A DNA stretch of 64,000 bases, from the NCBI RefSeq assembly GCF_000374445.1, contig NZ_KB894425.1, forward strand, positions 62,001-126,000. Reading direction: 5' to 3'. The translations under genes were made by a program, and so were the position numbers. Position 1 is the stretch's first letter; every line of letters starts with the position of its first letter. This document shows positions 32,510 to 41,777 of the stretch, in pieces. The stretch is from Actinokineospora enzanensis DSM 44649 (lineage in GTDB: Bacteria; Actinomycetota; Actinomycetes; Mycobacteriales; Pseudonocardiaceae). Below the pieces are notes generated by a model, which saw only the letters and a program-made list of their open reading frames with translations, did no database searches and was not told the origin of the DNA.

Positions 32510-33759
32510 ACCGGCAGGCTGCGGAAGCCCCCGATCACCACTGTCGGACGGCGGCGTGGCGTACCGGCGAGGCGGAGCCGCGGCAGCGCCTCGGCCAGCG
32601 CGGTGAGCGCCAACTCACCCTCCAACCTGGCCAGCGGCGCGCCAAGGCAGTAGTGGATGCCGGAGGAGAACGCCAGGTGGTCGCCCCGGTTCGGGCGGCC
32701 GATGTCGAACTCGTCCGGCCGGGTGAACACCGCCGGGTCCCGGTTCGCCGCGCCGATGGCGACCACCACCATGGTGTCCTTGGCCAGCGGGACCCCGCCG
32801 ATCTCGGTGTCCTCGTGGGCGAACCGCGAGTTCAGCCGCACCGGCGGCAGGTAGCGCAGCACCTCGTCCACGCCCGCGCCCGCCAGGCCCGGGTCGGCGC
32901 ACAGCCGGTCCCACTGCTCGGGGTTGCGGGCGAACGCCCACACCGCGTTGCCGATCAGGTTGGTGGTGGTCTCGAACCCGGCTACCAGCAGCAGCTCACA
33001 GGTGGTGGCCAGGTCGGTCTCGCTGATCGTGCCGTCCGGGTCGGCGGCCAGCATGCCGCTGATCACGTCCGGGCCCGGCTCGCGGCGGCGCTCGGCGATC
33101 AAGCGGGTGAACAGCGCCCGCATCTCCCGGTTCGCGGTGCGCAGCGCGCGGGCGTGCCGCACCGACTTGATGCCGTCCAGCGAGGCGGCCAGCACCCGGC
33201 CGTAGCGGGCGAAGGTCGGCGCGTCGACGCCCGGGATGCCAAGCAGGTCGCTGATCACCCGGATGGGCAGCGGCGTGGCGAACTCCGCCATCAGGTCGAA
33301 GGTGCCCAGCGCCAGCGCGCGGTCCAGGTTCTCGTGGGTGGCTTTCTTGACGTTCGCGCGGTAGCAGGCGATCTCGGACGGGCTGAACGCGGGCCGGGCC
33401 AGGGTACGCAGCCGGGTGTGGTCGGGCGGGTCCATCTCCAGGAACGACGGGACCATCGCCACCTCGGACGGCAGCGGGGACGCCGCGAACGGGGGCGGGT
33501 TCACGCCATCGGTGCTGCGTACGCCGAACCGGCGGTCGCGCAGCACCTTCGAGCACAGCTCGTGGGTGGCGATCGTGGTCAGCCCGACCGGGCTGCGGTG
33601 CACGCCGCCGCCCGAACGCAGCTTGGCGTAGATCGGGTATGGGTCGGAGCGCCACGGCGGGGACAGCAGCCGCGCCAACGCGTCGCCGCGCGCGGCCATG
33701 GCCCACAGGATCGTCCACTGCGCGGTCAACCGGGCGCCCAGGCGTAACTCGGCCTCCAT
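32500..33759 (-). CDS. Cytochrome P450, orphan
   Basis: 419 residues, a soluble bacterial class I P450. Key elements: I-helix LLVAGFETTTNL (oxygen activation), the K-helix ExxR in DEVLRYLPP, and heme loop FSSGIHYCLGAPLAR with Cys371 as heme ligand. No ferredoxin or reductase gene is near, so electrons come from elsewhere. It is absent from the mycobacterial version of this region. The substrate cannot be told; membership in the CYP107/105-like branch is plausible by the overall motifs only. ATG 33759 starts MEAELRLGARL. Confidence 0.9.
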   Translation of the reverse strand: MEAELRLGARLTAQWTILWAMAARGDALARLLSPPWRSDPYPIYAKLRSGGGVHRSPVGLTTIATHELCSKVLRDRRFGVRSTDGVNPPPFAASPLPSEVAMVPSFLEMDPPDHTRLRTLARPAFSPSEIACYRANVKKATHENLDRALALGTFDLMAEFATPLPIRVISDLLGIPGVDAPTFARYGRVLAASLDGIKSVRHARALRTANREMRALFTRLIAERRREPGPDVISGMLAADPDGTISETDLATTCELLLVAGFETTTNLIGNAVWAFARNPEQWDRLCADPGLAGAGVDEVLRYLPPVRLNSRFAHEDTEIGGVPLAKDTMVVVAIGAANRDPAVFTRPDEFDIGRPNRGDHLAFSSGIHYCLGAPLARLEGELALTALAEALPRLRLAGTPRRRPTVVIGGFRSLPVRA

Positions 33760-33796
33760 GCTCCCCGACCGTACTGGAGGGAACGTGAGAGCGGGC

Positions 33797-34687
33797 TCAG
33801 ATCGCGCGTTTGCGGTAGGCCAGCCCGGCCGCCACGGCCCCGGCCACCGCGCCCGCGCCCAGCACCGACGGGACGCCGATCTTGGCCGCCTTGCGGCCGG
33901 TGCGGAAGTCGCGGATCTCCCAGCCGCGCTTGCGCGCGGTCTCGCGCAGCCCGCTGTCCGGGTTCACCGCCACCGCGGTGCCCGCCACCGACAGCATCGG
34001 GATGTCGTTGGAGGAGTCCGAGTACGCCGTGCAGCGGCGCAGGTCCAGGCCCTCGCGCGCGGCCAGCGAGCGGACCGCGTGCGCCTTCGCCGGGCCATGC
34101 AGCATCTCGCCGACCAGCTTGCCGGTGAACATCCCGTCGACGCTCTCCGCGACGGTGCCCAGCGCGCCGGTCAGCCCGAGTCTGCGGGCGATGATCGAGG
34201 CCAGCTCCACCGGGGTGGCGGTGACCAGCCACACCCGCTGCCCGGCGTCCAGGTGCATCTGCGCCAGCGCGCGGGTGCCCGGCCAGATCCGGTCGGCCAT
34301 CAGCTCGTCGTAGATCTCCTCGCCGAGCGCGGTCAGCTCGGCCACGGTGTGACCGGCCACAAAGGACAGCGCCTGCTCCCGGCTGCTGCGGATGCCCTCC
34401 GCGGTCTCCTTGCCGCCGACCCGGAACATCACCTGCTGCAGCGCGAACTTGGCCAGGTCGGAGTTGGAGAAGAACTTGCGCGCGGCCAGGCCGCGGGCGA
34501 AGTGGAAGATGGACGCGCCCATCATGATCGTGTTGTCCACGTCGAAGAACGCCGCCGCGGTGAGGTCCACCGGGACCGCGGAGCGCGAGGGTTCCACCGC
34601 GACGGACGCCGCCTCGGCGCTGGCCTCGCCCGCGAGCGCGGCGAGGCGTTCCAACTCGGGGTTCCTGCCCCCTCGCCGCACGGACAC
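33797..34687 (-). CDS. HAD-IB family phosphatase (SerB1-like, Rv0505c)
   Basis: 296 residues. HAD motif I is [11 protein letters not shown] (nucleophile Asp), motif II VTATP, motif [17 protein letters not shown]. The cap insert is of the phosphoserine-phosphatase/IB class. A C-terminal hydrophobic segment (about 272-290) followed by RKR suggests membrane attachment. Annotation as phosphoserine phosphatase is by family only. GTG 34687 is preceded by AGGAGGGG. It lies downstream of the sigma/DUF5667 pair on the same strand, with a 100-base gap. Confidence 0.85.
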   Translation of the reverse strand: MSVRRGGRNPELERLAALAGEASAEAASVAVEPSRSAVPVDLTAAAFFDVDNTIMMGASIFHFARGLAARKFFSNSDLAKFALQQVMFRVGGKETAEGIRSSREQALSFVAGHTVAELTALGEEIYDELMADRIWPGTRALAQMHLDAGQRVWLVTATPVELASIIARRLGLTGALGTVAESVDGMFTGKLVGEMLHGPAKAHAVRSLAAREGLDLRRCTAYSDSSNDIPMLSVAGTAVAVNPDSGLRETARKRGWEIRDFRTGRKAAKIGVPSVLGAGAVAGAVAAGLAYRKRAI

Positions 34688-34787
34688 CGCACCCCTCCTG
34701 GTTCCTGGGTCGTCCGAAGGCCGACCGCGTACGACCAGCGTAGCGATCCGGCAACCGGTTTCGCGCGGACCCGTGGACCGGGCCGCC

Positions 34788-36269
34788 TCAGCCGATCCTG
34801 ATCCCGCCGAGGCCGGGCAGCAGCGGCGGCACCTCGATGGTGGGCAGCGGCAACGGCAACGGCACCGTCACCAGCGGCGGGGCCGTGGTGGTGGTGCCGG
34901 GGGCCGGTTTGGTCGTGCCGATCAGCGGTGGCAGCGAGATCAACGGCGGTGGCGTGGTGGTCCGCGGTGGCGCGGGCGCGGTGGTCTGCCCGCTCGGCCT
35001 GCTCGGTGGCGGGCCGGTGGTCGGTGGCGCGGCCGGGTCGGTCAGGTCCGGGGCCGGGCTGCCGCCCGCCTCGGTGCCCGACGGGGGGACCAGCACCCTG
35101 GGCGCGTCCGGCCGCGGGTCGCAGGTGCCGGTGGCGGGCAGGGTGCCGATCTCGTCCAGGTCGCCGGAGGACACCTGGTAGCAGGCCAGCCGGGCCAGCA
35201 GCGAGCTCGCCCGGCCCTCGATCCGGTCCAGCAGCGTCAGCGAGGCGGACACCTGGTTGTCGGTGCCGCCGGGCAGCCGCGGCCGCAGCGCGGCCAGCCG
35301 GGCGCCCTGCTGGTCGGCCCAGCCGCGCAGCGCCTCCAGCCGCTCGCCGCCGGGCTGGCCGCCCGCGTTCGCGCCGAGCGCGGTGAGCGCGCGGGTACCC
35401 GCGGTGGCGTCGTTGTCGAAGTCGCCCAGCGCGGCCAGGTAGCCGGTGGTGGGCGCGCTGCCGGGATCGGTGTAGCGCTGGGCCAGCGTCTCGATCTCGG
35501 TGATGCGCGCGGTGGCGAACTCCAGGTGCTTGAACGCCTTCTGCTCGTCGCCGAAGGTCAGGCCGAGCGAGGCGGCCTCGCCGGTGCGCTTGACGCCGTA
35601 GAGCGCGTCGCCAGGCAGCGCGTCGCGGGCCAGCAGCAGGCTCATGCCGGTGAGCGCGAACACCATGAGCAGCGCGGCCGTCGCGGCGACGGCGAACCGG
35701 CCGCGCACACCGGTGCCCTTGGCCGCCGCGGCGGTTCCTGGGCCGGTCGTGCGGGGAGTCGGGCTGGGCTTGGGCGGGCCGGGCGCGGAGTCACGCCGTC
35801 CACGCGGGGCACGACCCGAACGGGAGGAACGGACCGGCCTGGGCAGTGGGCGATCGGGTTCGCGGACGGGCAGCGGGTCTACGTCGGGAGTGGGATCGGT
35901 ACCGGTCTCCGCCAAAGACTCGCCCATTCCGGCGAGGACCTTGGTCCGCATCCGGGCGCGCGCGTCGCCGTCGGGAGCGGTGTCATCGGTGAGTTGCGCG
36001 AGCAGCGCCACGATGGCGAGATCGTCGTCGTCGAACTCGGGGCCCAGCTCCAGTTCGGCCGCGCAGTCGAGGCGGCCGTTGTCTGCCACGCCATCGATCT
36101 CGGCGAGTTCGGTGATGTCGTTGGGGGAGAGCGGGAGTACGCGGTCCAGTGCGCCGGGGTCACCGCCGGACGGGCGCTCGTCGGCGATCCCGGGACGCGC
36201 CTGGGCCGCGCGGGGTCTGCCCCCGCGCTCGCCCTGGGGCCCTGAGGACCCCGGTCCGCTGTCCACCAT
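34788..36269 (-). CDS. DUF5667 membrane protein, probable anti-sigma partner of the BldN-like factor
   Basis: 493 residues. An acidic N-terminal region (about 45-120, with [13 protein letters not shown]) could bind the sigma factor in the cytoplasm. A single transmembrane helix (about 193-213, [20 protein letters not shown]) leads to an extracytoplasmic DUF5667 domain (215-375) starting [18 protein letters not shown]. The C-terminal 120 residues are Pro/Thr-rich. It follows the ECF sigma gene directly on the same strand, the position of rsbN behind bldN in Streptomyces; equivalence to RsbN is inference. ATG 36269 has a GGAG site. Confidence 0.65.
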   Translation of the reverse strand: MVDSGPGSSGPQGERGGRPRAAQARPGIADERPSGGDPGALDRVLPLSPNDITELAEIDGVADNGRLDCAAELELGPEFDDDDLAIVALLAQLTDDTAPDGDARARMRTKVLAGMGESLAETGTDPTPDVDPLPVREPDRPLPRPVRSSRSGRAPRGRRDSAPGPPKPSPTPRTTGPGTAAAAKGTGVRGRFAVAATAALLMVFALTGMSLLLARDALPGDALYGVKRTGEAASLGLTFGDEQKAFKHLEFATARITEIETLAQRYTDPGSAPTTGYLAALGDFDNDATAGTRALTALGANAGGQPGGERLEALRGWADQQGARLAALRPRLPGGTDNQVSASLTLLDRIEGRASSLLARLACYQVSSGDLDEIGTLPATGTCDPRPDAPRVLVPPSGTEAGGSPAPDLTDPAAPPTTGPPPSRPSGQTTAPAPPRTTTPPPLISLPPLIGTTKPAPGTTTTAPPLVTVPLPLPLPTIEVPPLLPGLGGIRIG

Positions 36270-36369
36270 CGCGCTCCGAGTTCTGTGGGTCTCGCTGTGG
36301 GTGAAACGACTCGGCCTGTCCCCGGGTTACGGCCCGGCCACGCGGCACATATCGATGCACCCCATCGGG

Positions 36370-37023
36370 TCAACGAAGTTCGCTCGGCAGCAGCTGCGCC
36401 AGCCTGCGCACCGCGCGGTGCTGCAGGGCCTTCACCGCGCCCTCGTTGCGCTTCATGATCTCCGCCGTCTCCGCCACGGACAAGCCCTGCAGGAAGCGCA
36501 GCACGATGCACTCCCGTTGGTCGTCGCCCAGCTGGTCGACACATCCCAGCAATGCCTCACGGGTGACCTTGGACATTACCTGCTGCTCGGGCCCGGCCTC
36601 GACGCGTTCGCTGTCCCGGATTTCCGGCGTGGTGACTTCCAACCGGAACCGGCTGGATTTCACGTGATCCAGTACCAGGTTGCGGGCGATGGTCACGAAC
36701 CACGCGCCGACGTCCCGGCCCTGGTAAGTGACCGAGGTGATCCGGCGCAGCGCGCGTAAGAAGGTCTCGCTGGTGACGTCCTCGGCGAGCTCGCGGTCCC
36801 CGACCCGGAACAGCACGTACCGGTAGACGATCTCCACGTACCGGTCGTAGAGCCTGCCGAAGGCCACCGTGTCGCCCGCCTGGGCGGCCCGGACCAGCTC
36901 CCATGACTCGCTGTGGGCGCCGTCGGGCCGATCGCCGTCCGGCTCCGGGGAGGTGCCGTCGGCGCCGCCGGGGCCGGGGGTAACGGCCTGCCGAGCCGTG
37001 TCGGATCGCGTCTGGCGGGTCAT
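36370..37023 (-). CDS. bldN: ECF sigma factor of the BldN type
   Basis: 217 residues. Sigma region 2: VAFGRLYDRYVEIVYRYVLF and ELAEDVTSETFLRALRRI; region 4: ALLGCVDQLGDDQRECIVLRF and LSVAETAEIMKRNEGAVKALQ. The linker motif SSRFRLEVTT is shared with Streptomyces BldN, the sigma factor required for aerial hyphae and chaplin/rodlin genes. The long pro-sequence of S. coelicolor BldN is not present. ATG 37023 is chosen; an in-frame GTG 15 bases upstream is possible. rex and hemA lie 4-5 kb away, as in Streptomyces, supporting the name. Confidence 0.82.
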   Translation of the reverse strand: MTRQTRSDTARQAVTPGPGGADGTSPEPDGDRPDGAHSESWELVRAAQAGDTVAFGRLYDRYVEIVYRYVLFRVGDRELAEDVTSETFLRALRRITSVTYQGRDVGAWFVTIARNLVLDHVKSSRFRLEVTTPEIRDSERVEAGPEQQVMSKVTREALLGCVDQLGDDQRECIVLRFLQGLSVAETAEIMKRNEGAVKALQHRAVRRLAQLLPSELR

Positions 37024-37230
37024 CGGGCAGCCGCACACTCCCTCTTGCCCAGCGGTCGCGCCTCCGCTGGGCCTTCCTCAGCAGCTTACGTGGAGTTACT
37101 TCTCAGTAGGTAACGTTCGGTGGTCCAAGATTGGGACGAAGTGAGTAGTTAACCGTGCCGTGGGTGATCCGCGCCACACGCGTTGGTGGTACTCATTCGA
37201 TCTCGGTTCCCGGCTTTCCGACGGAGGGGC

Positions 37231-38784
37231 ATGGCGGTGGGCAGGACGGTCACGGCGGCGGATGGGGCGCCCACCGGGAATGTCGCGGACCTGGTGGCCG
37301 GGGCGAGCGCGAACGTACCGGTCCACCTCGGACTGGTCGACGGCTCGGGTCCGCGTTCACTCAGCTGGCGGCAAACCGACGCCGCCGTTGACCGCTACTC
37401 GCACGTCTTGACGGCCGCCGGGGTCACCCGCGGTGACCGGGTGGCGGTGCGGATGTCCAACAACCTCCCTGCTTGTGTCGCGTTGTTCGCCGTGCTGCGG
37501 GTGGGTGCCGTCGCCGTGCCGGTCGGCGTCGACGCCGCGCCCCGCGAGGTCGATCGGGTACTGGACCACAGTGGTGTGTGTTTCGCTCTGGGTGTTGCCG
37601 GGGTTACCGAAAATGTTTCGCCAACCGTGGCGGAACTACCCACGCCCGAGCTCCATGTGGACGATCACGAGCCGTTCGCGCCGGTCGGCGGGGGTGAGGA
37701 CCTCGCGCTGCTCTGTTACACATCCGGCACCGCGGGCACACCGCGCGGGGTGATGCTCTCGCACCGTGCCCTGATGGCGAACGTCGCACAGTGCGCCGCG
37801 CTGCGGCCGCCGCCGGTCTCGGCCACCGACCGGGTGTTGCTGGCTGTGCCGCTCTCGCACGCGTACGGGCTGTCCGCGCTGCTGCAGGTGGCCGCGACGG
37901 GCGCCACCGGCGTGCTGCTGGAGCGGTTCACCGTCGAGTCGGCGCTTGGCGTCTGCCACGCCCGCCGGATCACCGCGATCCTCGGCGTGCCCGCGATGTA
38001 TCGGGCGATGACCGCGGTCGACCGCGACCGGCTGGGCGAGGCGCTGGTCAGCGTCGGCCTGCTCACCTCCGGCGCCGCCCCGCTCGACCCGGCCACCTTC
38101 GCCTGGGTGCGCGAGGCGACCGGGCTGGTGATCCACGAGGGCTACGGGCTCACCGAGACCGGCCCGGTGCTCACGTCCACGCTCGTGGACGGTGCCGCCC
38201 GGCCCGGCGCGGTCGGCAAGCCCATCCCGGGCGTGCGGCTGCGGCTGGTGGACGCCGACGGCCGACCGGTGGCGGTGGCCGAGGATCCGGACGAGCCGAT
38301 CGCGGCCGACTTCACCGACGGCTCGGAGACCGGGTTCGTCGCCGCGCGTGGACGCAACCTGTTCAGCGGCTACTGGCCGGACGGCGCGGGCGGGCCGGAC
38401 GCCGACGGCTGGTTCCGCACCGGCGACGTCGGCTACCTGGACGCGGACGGCGACCTGCGGCTGGTCGACCGCGCCCACGACCTGATCATCGTCAACGGCT
38501 TCAACGTCTACCCGCGCGAGGTCGAGCTGGTGGTCGGCGAATTGCCCGGGGTGGTCGAGGCGGCCGCGGTCGGCGTGCCCGACGAGCGCGCGGGCGAGCG
38601 GGTCAAGGTCGTGGTCGTGCCGCGGCCGGGCGCCGGGCTGACCGAGGAGCGGGTGGTGGCGCACTGCGCTGAGCACCTGGCCCGGTTCAAGGTCCCGACC
38701 GTGGTGGAGTTCGTCGAGGCGCTGCCGCACTCGGTGACCGGGAAACTCCGCCGGGTGGGGTTGCGCGGACCGGCCGCGGGGTAG
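37231..38784 (+). CDS. AMP-dependent acyl-CoA/aryl-CoA ligase
   Basis: 517 residues, ANL superfamily. Core motifs: A3 LCYTSGTAGTPRGVMLSH, A5 HEGYGLTETGPV, A7 DGWFRTGDVGYLD, A8 VDRAHDLIIVNGFNVYPREVE (hinge), and A10 lysine in LPHSVTGKLRRV. It activates a carboxylate as an acyl-adenylate, most likely passing it to CoA; the substrate is not deducible. ATG 37231 has a GGAGGGG site six bases upstream. Its TAG stop begins the -10 hexamer of the next gene. Confidence 0.9.
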   Translation: MAVGRTVTAADGAPTGNVADLVAGASANVPVHLGLVDGSGPRSLSWRQTDAAVDRYSHVLTAAGVTRGDRVAVRMSNNLPACVALFAVLRVGAVAVPVGVDAAPREVDRVLDHSGVCFALGVAGVTENVSPTVAELPTPELHVDDHEPFAPVGGGEDLALLCYTSGTAGTPRGVMLSHRALMANVAQCAALRPPPVSATDRVLLAVPLSHAYGLSALLQVAATGATGVLLERFTVESALGVCHARRITAILGVPAMYRAMTAVDRDRLGEALVSVGLLTSGAAPLDPATFAWVREATGLVIHEGYGLTETGPVLTSTLVDGAARPGAVGKPIPGVRLRLVDADGRPVAVAEDPDEPIAADFTDGSETGFVAARGRNLFSGYWPDGAGGPDADGWFRTGDVGYLDADGDLRLVDRAHDLIIVNGFNVYPREVELVVGELPGVVEAAAVGVPDERAGERVKVVVVPRPGAGLTEERVVAHCAEHLARFKVPTVVEFVEALPHSVTGKLRRVGLRGPAAG

Positions 38785-38787
38785 CGT
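38782..38787 (+). promoter_or_regulatory. -10 TAGCGT for the glutaredoxin gene (leaderless)
   Basis: TAGCGT starts with the TAG stop of the ligase and lies six bases before ATG 38794. Confidence 0.5.
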
Positions 38788-38793
38788 CGGGCC

Positions 38794-39027
38794 ATGACCC
38801 GGGTGACCGTGATGACCAGGCAGGGCTGCCACGCCTGCGAGGTGGCCGAGGAACAGGTCGCGCGGATCTGCGGCGAGCTGGGGCTGGGCTGGTCGACCGA
38901 GGACGTCGACGCCGACCCGGAGCTGCGCGCCGAGTACGGCGACCGGGTGCCGGTGATCCTGGTCGACGGCGCCGAGCACGGCTACTGGACGGTCGAGGAG
39001 GACCGGCTGCGGGCCGCGCTCGGCTGA
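38794..39027 (+). CDS. Glutaredoxin-like thiol protein (Rv0508-like)
   Basis: 77 residues, thioredoxin-fold mini-domain. The redox motif is CHAC (residues 12-15, in RQGCHACEVAEEQ) and the cis-proline is in GDRVPVILVDG. Probably works with mycothiol or another thiol system. The same gene stands just before the rex/hemA block in mycobacteria. Confidence 0.88.
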   Translation: MTRVTVMTRQGCHACEVAEEQVARICGELGLGWSTEDVDADPELRAEYGDRVPVILVDGAEHGYWTVEEDRLRAALG

Positions 39028-39082
39028 GACCCGATCGGGGCTCTTGCCCGTCCGGGCGGCGCCGGGCTACGAAGGACTTATC

Positions 39083-40669
39083 GTGGACACTCTCGCGAGC
39101 ACCGGGTCCGCGCCCCCGTCGGGGACCGCGGCCACACTGTCCAAGCGGGTCGCCGCCCTGGTCGGCGTCCTGTCGGTGGCGGCCGCGCTGGGTGCGGGGC
39201 ACCTCGTGGCGGGCTTCCTCGACCCGAGCGCCTCGCCGTTCCTGGCGGTCGGCAACTCCGCCATCGACCTCACCCCGACCTGGCTGAAGAACTTCGCGGT
39301 CGAGAACTTCGGCAGCAACGACAAGCTCGTTCTGCTGCTGGGCATGGCCGTGGTCGTGCTGCTGTTCGCGGTGACCGCGGGCCTCGCGTCCCGGCGCAGG
39401 GCGACACCCGGCGTGGTGTTCGCCTGCGCGCTGGGCGGTTTGGGCATCTTGGCCGTATTGACCCGACCGGATCTGGGGCAGGTCGCGGTGTTGGCGCCGC
39501 TGGCGTCGTTGGTAGCTGCCGTGGTCGTCTTCCGCGGACTGCACCGGCAGGCCATGGCCCGACTGTCCACTTCGGAGAGCGAGGACCCGGGGGGCGCGGA
39601 CGACAGCAGGCGGGCGTTCCTGCGCACCTCAACCGGGGTGGCGGTCGGCGCGGGCGTGCTCGGCGGTCTGGGACAGGTCCTGGCCGACCGGGTCGACGTC
39701 GAGGGCTCGCGCGCGGCCATCGGACCGCTCAAGGCCGCCGTGCCCGCGCCCGAGATCCCGCCCGGCGCCGACTTCTCCGCCGTCGGCACGCCGAAGTTCA
39801 TCACCAGCAACGCCGAGTTCTACCGGGTCGACACCGCGCTTTCCGTGCCGCGCCTGCGCGCTGAGGAGTGGAAGCTCAAGGTGCACGGCATGGTCGCCCG
39901 CGAGGTCGAGTTCAGCTACGCCGACATCCGCTCCCGGCCGCTGGTGGCGAAGACCGTCACGCTCACCTGTGTGTCCAACGAGGTCGGTGGCCCGTACATC
40001 TCGACCGCCGACTTCCTTGGTGTCCCGCTGCGGGACCTGCTGCTGGAGGCGGGCGTGAGCCCGTTGGCCGACGAGGTGTTCTCGACCAGTTCGGACGGTT
40101 GGACCGCGGGCACGCCACTGGACACGTTGATGGATCCCAAGCGCGGCGCGCTGCTCGCGATCGGGATGAACGGTGAGCCGCTGCCGGTCGAGCACGGGTT
40201 CCCGGCGCGCATGGTCGTGCCCGGCCTGTACGGCTACGTCTCGGCGACGAAATGGTTGGTGGACCTGGAGGTCACCACGTTCGGTACCAAGACGTTCTAC
40301 TGGGAGGACCGCGGCTGGGCGCGGAAGGCGCCGATCAAGACGCAGTCCCGCATCGACGTGCCGCGCGGGTTCGCCAAGGTGCCCGCGGGGCGGGTGGCCG
40401 TGGCGGGCATCGCCTGGGCGCAGAACACCGGCATCGAGAAGGTCGAGGTGCGGGTGGACGGCGGCCCGTGGCAGAGCGCCGAGCTGTCCGTGGAGGTCAA
40501 CAACCAGACCTGGCGGCAGTGGCGGACGTTCTTCCAGCTGGACAAGGGCAGCCACCGCGCCGAGGTGCGGGCGACCGACCGCGCGGGCTACACCCAGGTC
40601 GAACAGCGGGTCGACCCGATCCCGGACGGCGCCACCGGCTGGCACGCCAGTCTGTTCACTGTGGACTGA
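39083..40669 (+). CDS. Membrane-anchored molybdopterin oxidoreductase, sulfite-oxidase/YedY fold
   Basis: 528 residues. Four hydrophobic helices (about 20-46, 80-101, 110-128, 134-152) come first. A twin-arginine-like motif (SRRAFLRTS, about 175-183) heads a fifth helix, after which the periplasmic domain follows. That domain holds the molybdopterin-binding fold with Cys296 (TLTCVSNEVGG), the expected Mo ligand, and a C-terminal dimerisation domain (430-528). The electron partner and substrate (sulfite, oxidised methionine or other) are not visible. GTG 39083 follows GAAGGA. Confidence 0.88.
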   Translation: MDTLASTGSAPPSGTAATLSKRVAALVGVLSVAAALGAGHLVAGFLDPSASPFLAVGNSAIDLTPTWLKNFAVENFGSNDKLVLLLGMAVVVLLFAVTAGLASRRRATPGVVFACALGGLGILAVLTRPDLGQVAVLAPLASLVAAVVVFRGLHRQAMARLSTSESEDPGGADDSRRAFLRTSTGVAVGAGVLGGLGQVLADRVDVEGSRAAIGPLKAAVPAPEIPPGADFSAVGTPKFITSNAEFYRVDTALSVPRLRAEEWKLKVHGMVAREVEFSYADIRSRPLVAKTVTLTCVSNEVGGPYISTADFLGVPLRDLLLEAGVSPLADEVFSTSSDGWTAGTPLDTLMDPKRGALLAIGMNGEPLPVEHGFPARMVVPGLYGYVSATKWLVDLEVTTFGTKTFYWEDRGWARKAPIKTQSRIDVPRGFAKVPAGRVAVAGIAWAQNTGIEKVEVRVDGGPWQSAELSVEVNNQTWRQWRTFFQLDKGSHRAEVRATDRAGYTQVEQRVDPIPDGATGWHASLFTVD

Positions 40670-40787
40670 TCAAACCTGATACACGTTCACTCGATAGTGG
40701 GCAATTTTCCTTGCTGTGTCGCCAAACCACCCCGGCTCTGGCATCGAATCACCAGTGACTGTCCAGTTCCGAAACGGAGTGATCCTG

Positions 40788-41462
40788 GTGAGCAACCTCA
40801 AGCGGGCGATGGGCGTCGTCCTCACCGCCGCGGCGGTGACCGCGACCGCCGCCTGCGGCAGCAGCGACAACGGAGCGGCGAGCACCACCACCGCCGCGCC
40901 GATGACCACCACCATGGCGGCCACGTCCTCAGCGGGCGACGCGATGGGCAGCGGCAGCGGCGTCACCACCGCCGCCGACGTCTTCGGCCCGAACTGCAAG
41001 GACCTGCCGCAGGGCAGCGCCGCGGGCGGCCTCACCGCGATGGGCCCGCAGCCGGTGGCCACCGCGGCCAGCACCAACCCGCTGCTGACCAAGCTGGTGG
41101 CCGCCGTCAGCGCCATCCCCGGCCTGGCCGACACGCTCAACACCACCGACAACCTGACCGTGTTCGCCCCCGCCGACGCCGCCTTCGCCGCTCTCGGCGA
41201 CGCGAAGTTCAAGGAGCTGGCGGGCAACCCGAGCGCGCTCGCCCCGATCCTGCAGTACCACGTGGTGCCCAAGCGCTACGACCGCGACGGCCTGATCGCC
41301 GCGGGCAAGGTCCAGTCACTGAACTCCGCGGGCGGCGACATCGCCATCCAGGGCAGCGGCGACAACCTCACCATCGGCGGCGCCAAGGTCCTCTGCGGCA
41401 ACATTCCGACCAAGAACGCCACCGTGTTCGTGATCGACACCGTGCTCACCCCCAAGGCGTAG
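40788..41462 (+). CDS. Fasciclin-domain lipoprotein
   Basis: 224 residues. Lipoprotein signal with lipobox TATAAC, a Thr/Ser/Ala-rich linker to about residue 70, then one FAS1 domain (about 80-222) with the conserved NLTVFAPADAAFAAL and ILQYHVVP (YH motif) blocks. MPT83/MPT70-type relatives are surface adhesion proteins. It follows the molybdopterin oxidoreductase after 118 bases; in mycobacteria MPT83 also neighbours a redox membrane protein and is sigma-K dependent, which is only an analogy. GTG 40788 is set by an ACGGAG site. Confidence 0.88.
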   Translation: MSNLKRAMGVVLTAAAVTATAACGSSDNGAASTTTAAPMTTTMAATSSAGDAMGSGSGVTTAADVFGPNCKDLPQGSAAGGLTAMGPQPVATAASTNPLLTKLVAAVSAIPGLADTLNTTDNLTVFAPADAAFAALGDAKFKELAGNPSALAPILQYHVVPKRYDRDGLIAAGKVQSLNSAGGDIAIQGSGDNLTIGGAKVLCGNIPTKNATVFVIDTVLTPKA

Positions 41463-41503
41463 GGGTGCGGACACACCGCTGACGCCAGCGCGGATCGATC
41501 ACC

Positions 41504-41537
41504 GGCGGATGGACGGACCCCGGTCCGTCCATCCGCC
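41504..41537 (+). terminator. 16-bp-stem terminator after the fasciclin gene
   Basis: GGCGGATGGACGGACC (41504-41519) pairs perfectly with GGTCCGTCCATCCGCC (41522-41537), separated by two bases. Together with the Rex operator it accounts for most of the 315-base gap before rex; nothing else was seen there. Confidence 0.75.
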
Positions 41538-41708
41538 GCTGTCGTTCCTCCGCGCCTCCGGACCCCGCTGTTCCGGACCGCTGTCGGAACCTCGCCACAT
41601 GATCGAACGACCGCCCGTGCCCAGCACCCGCGCCGACCAGCGACGAGGCTCCCGGGGTGTGTTCCCGGCCACCTCTGTGGGCTTGGTCAAGCCCCTGGCC
41701 ACCGACTT

Positions 41709-41735
41709 TGTGCACACGTTCACAAGCGGTACCGT
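41709..41735 (+). promoter_or_regulatory. Rex operator and rex-hem promoter
   Basis: TGTGCACACGTTCACA (41709-41724) matches the Streptomyces Rex operator, TGTGAACGCGTTCACA, in 13 of 16 positions and in both half-site cores. It overlaps a -35-like TTGTGC (41708-41713), with a -10 candidate TACCGT (41730-41735) 16 bases on, so Rex binding would block initiation. It lies 54 bases before rex. Confidence 0.78.
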
Positions 41736-41777
41736 TAATCCCGACCCGGAGGCGAGAACTTCCTGAGGAGCAGCAGC

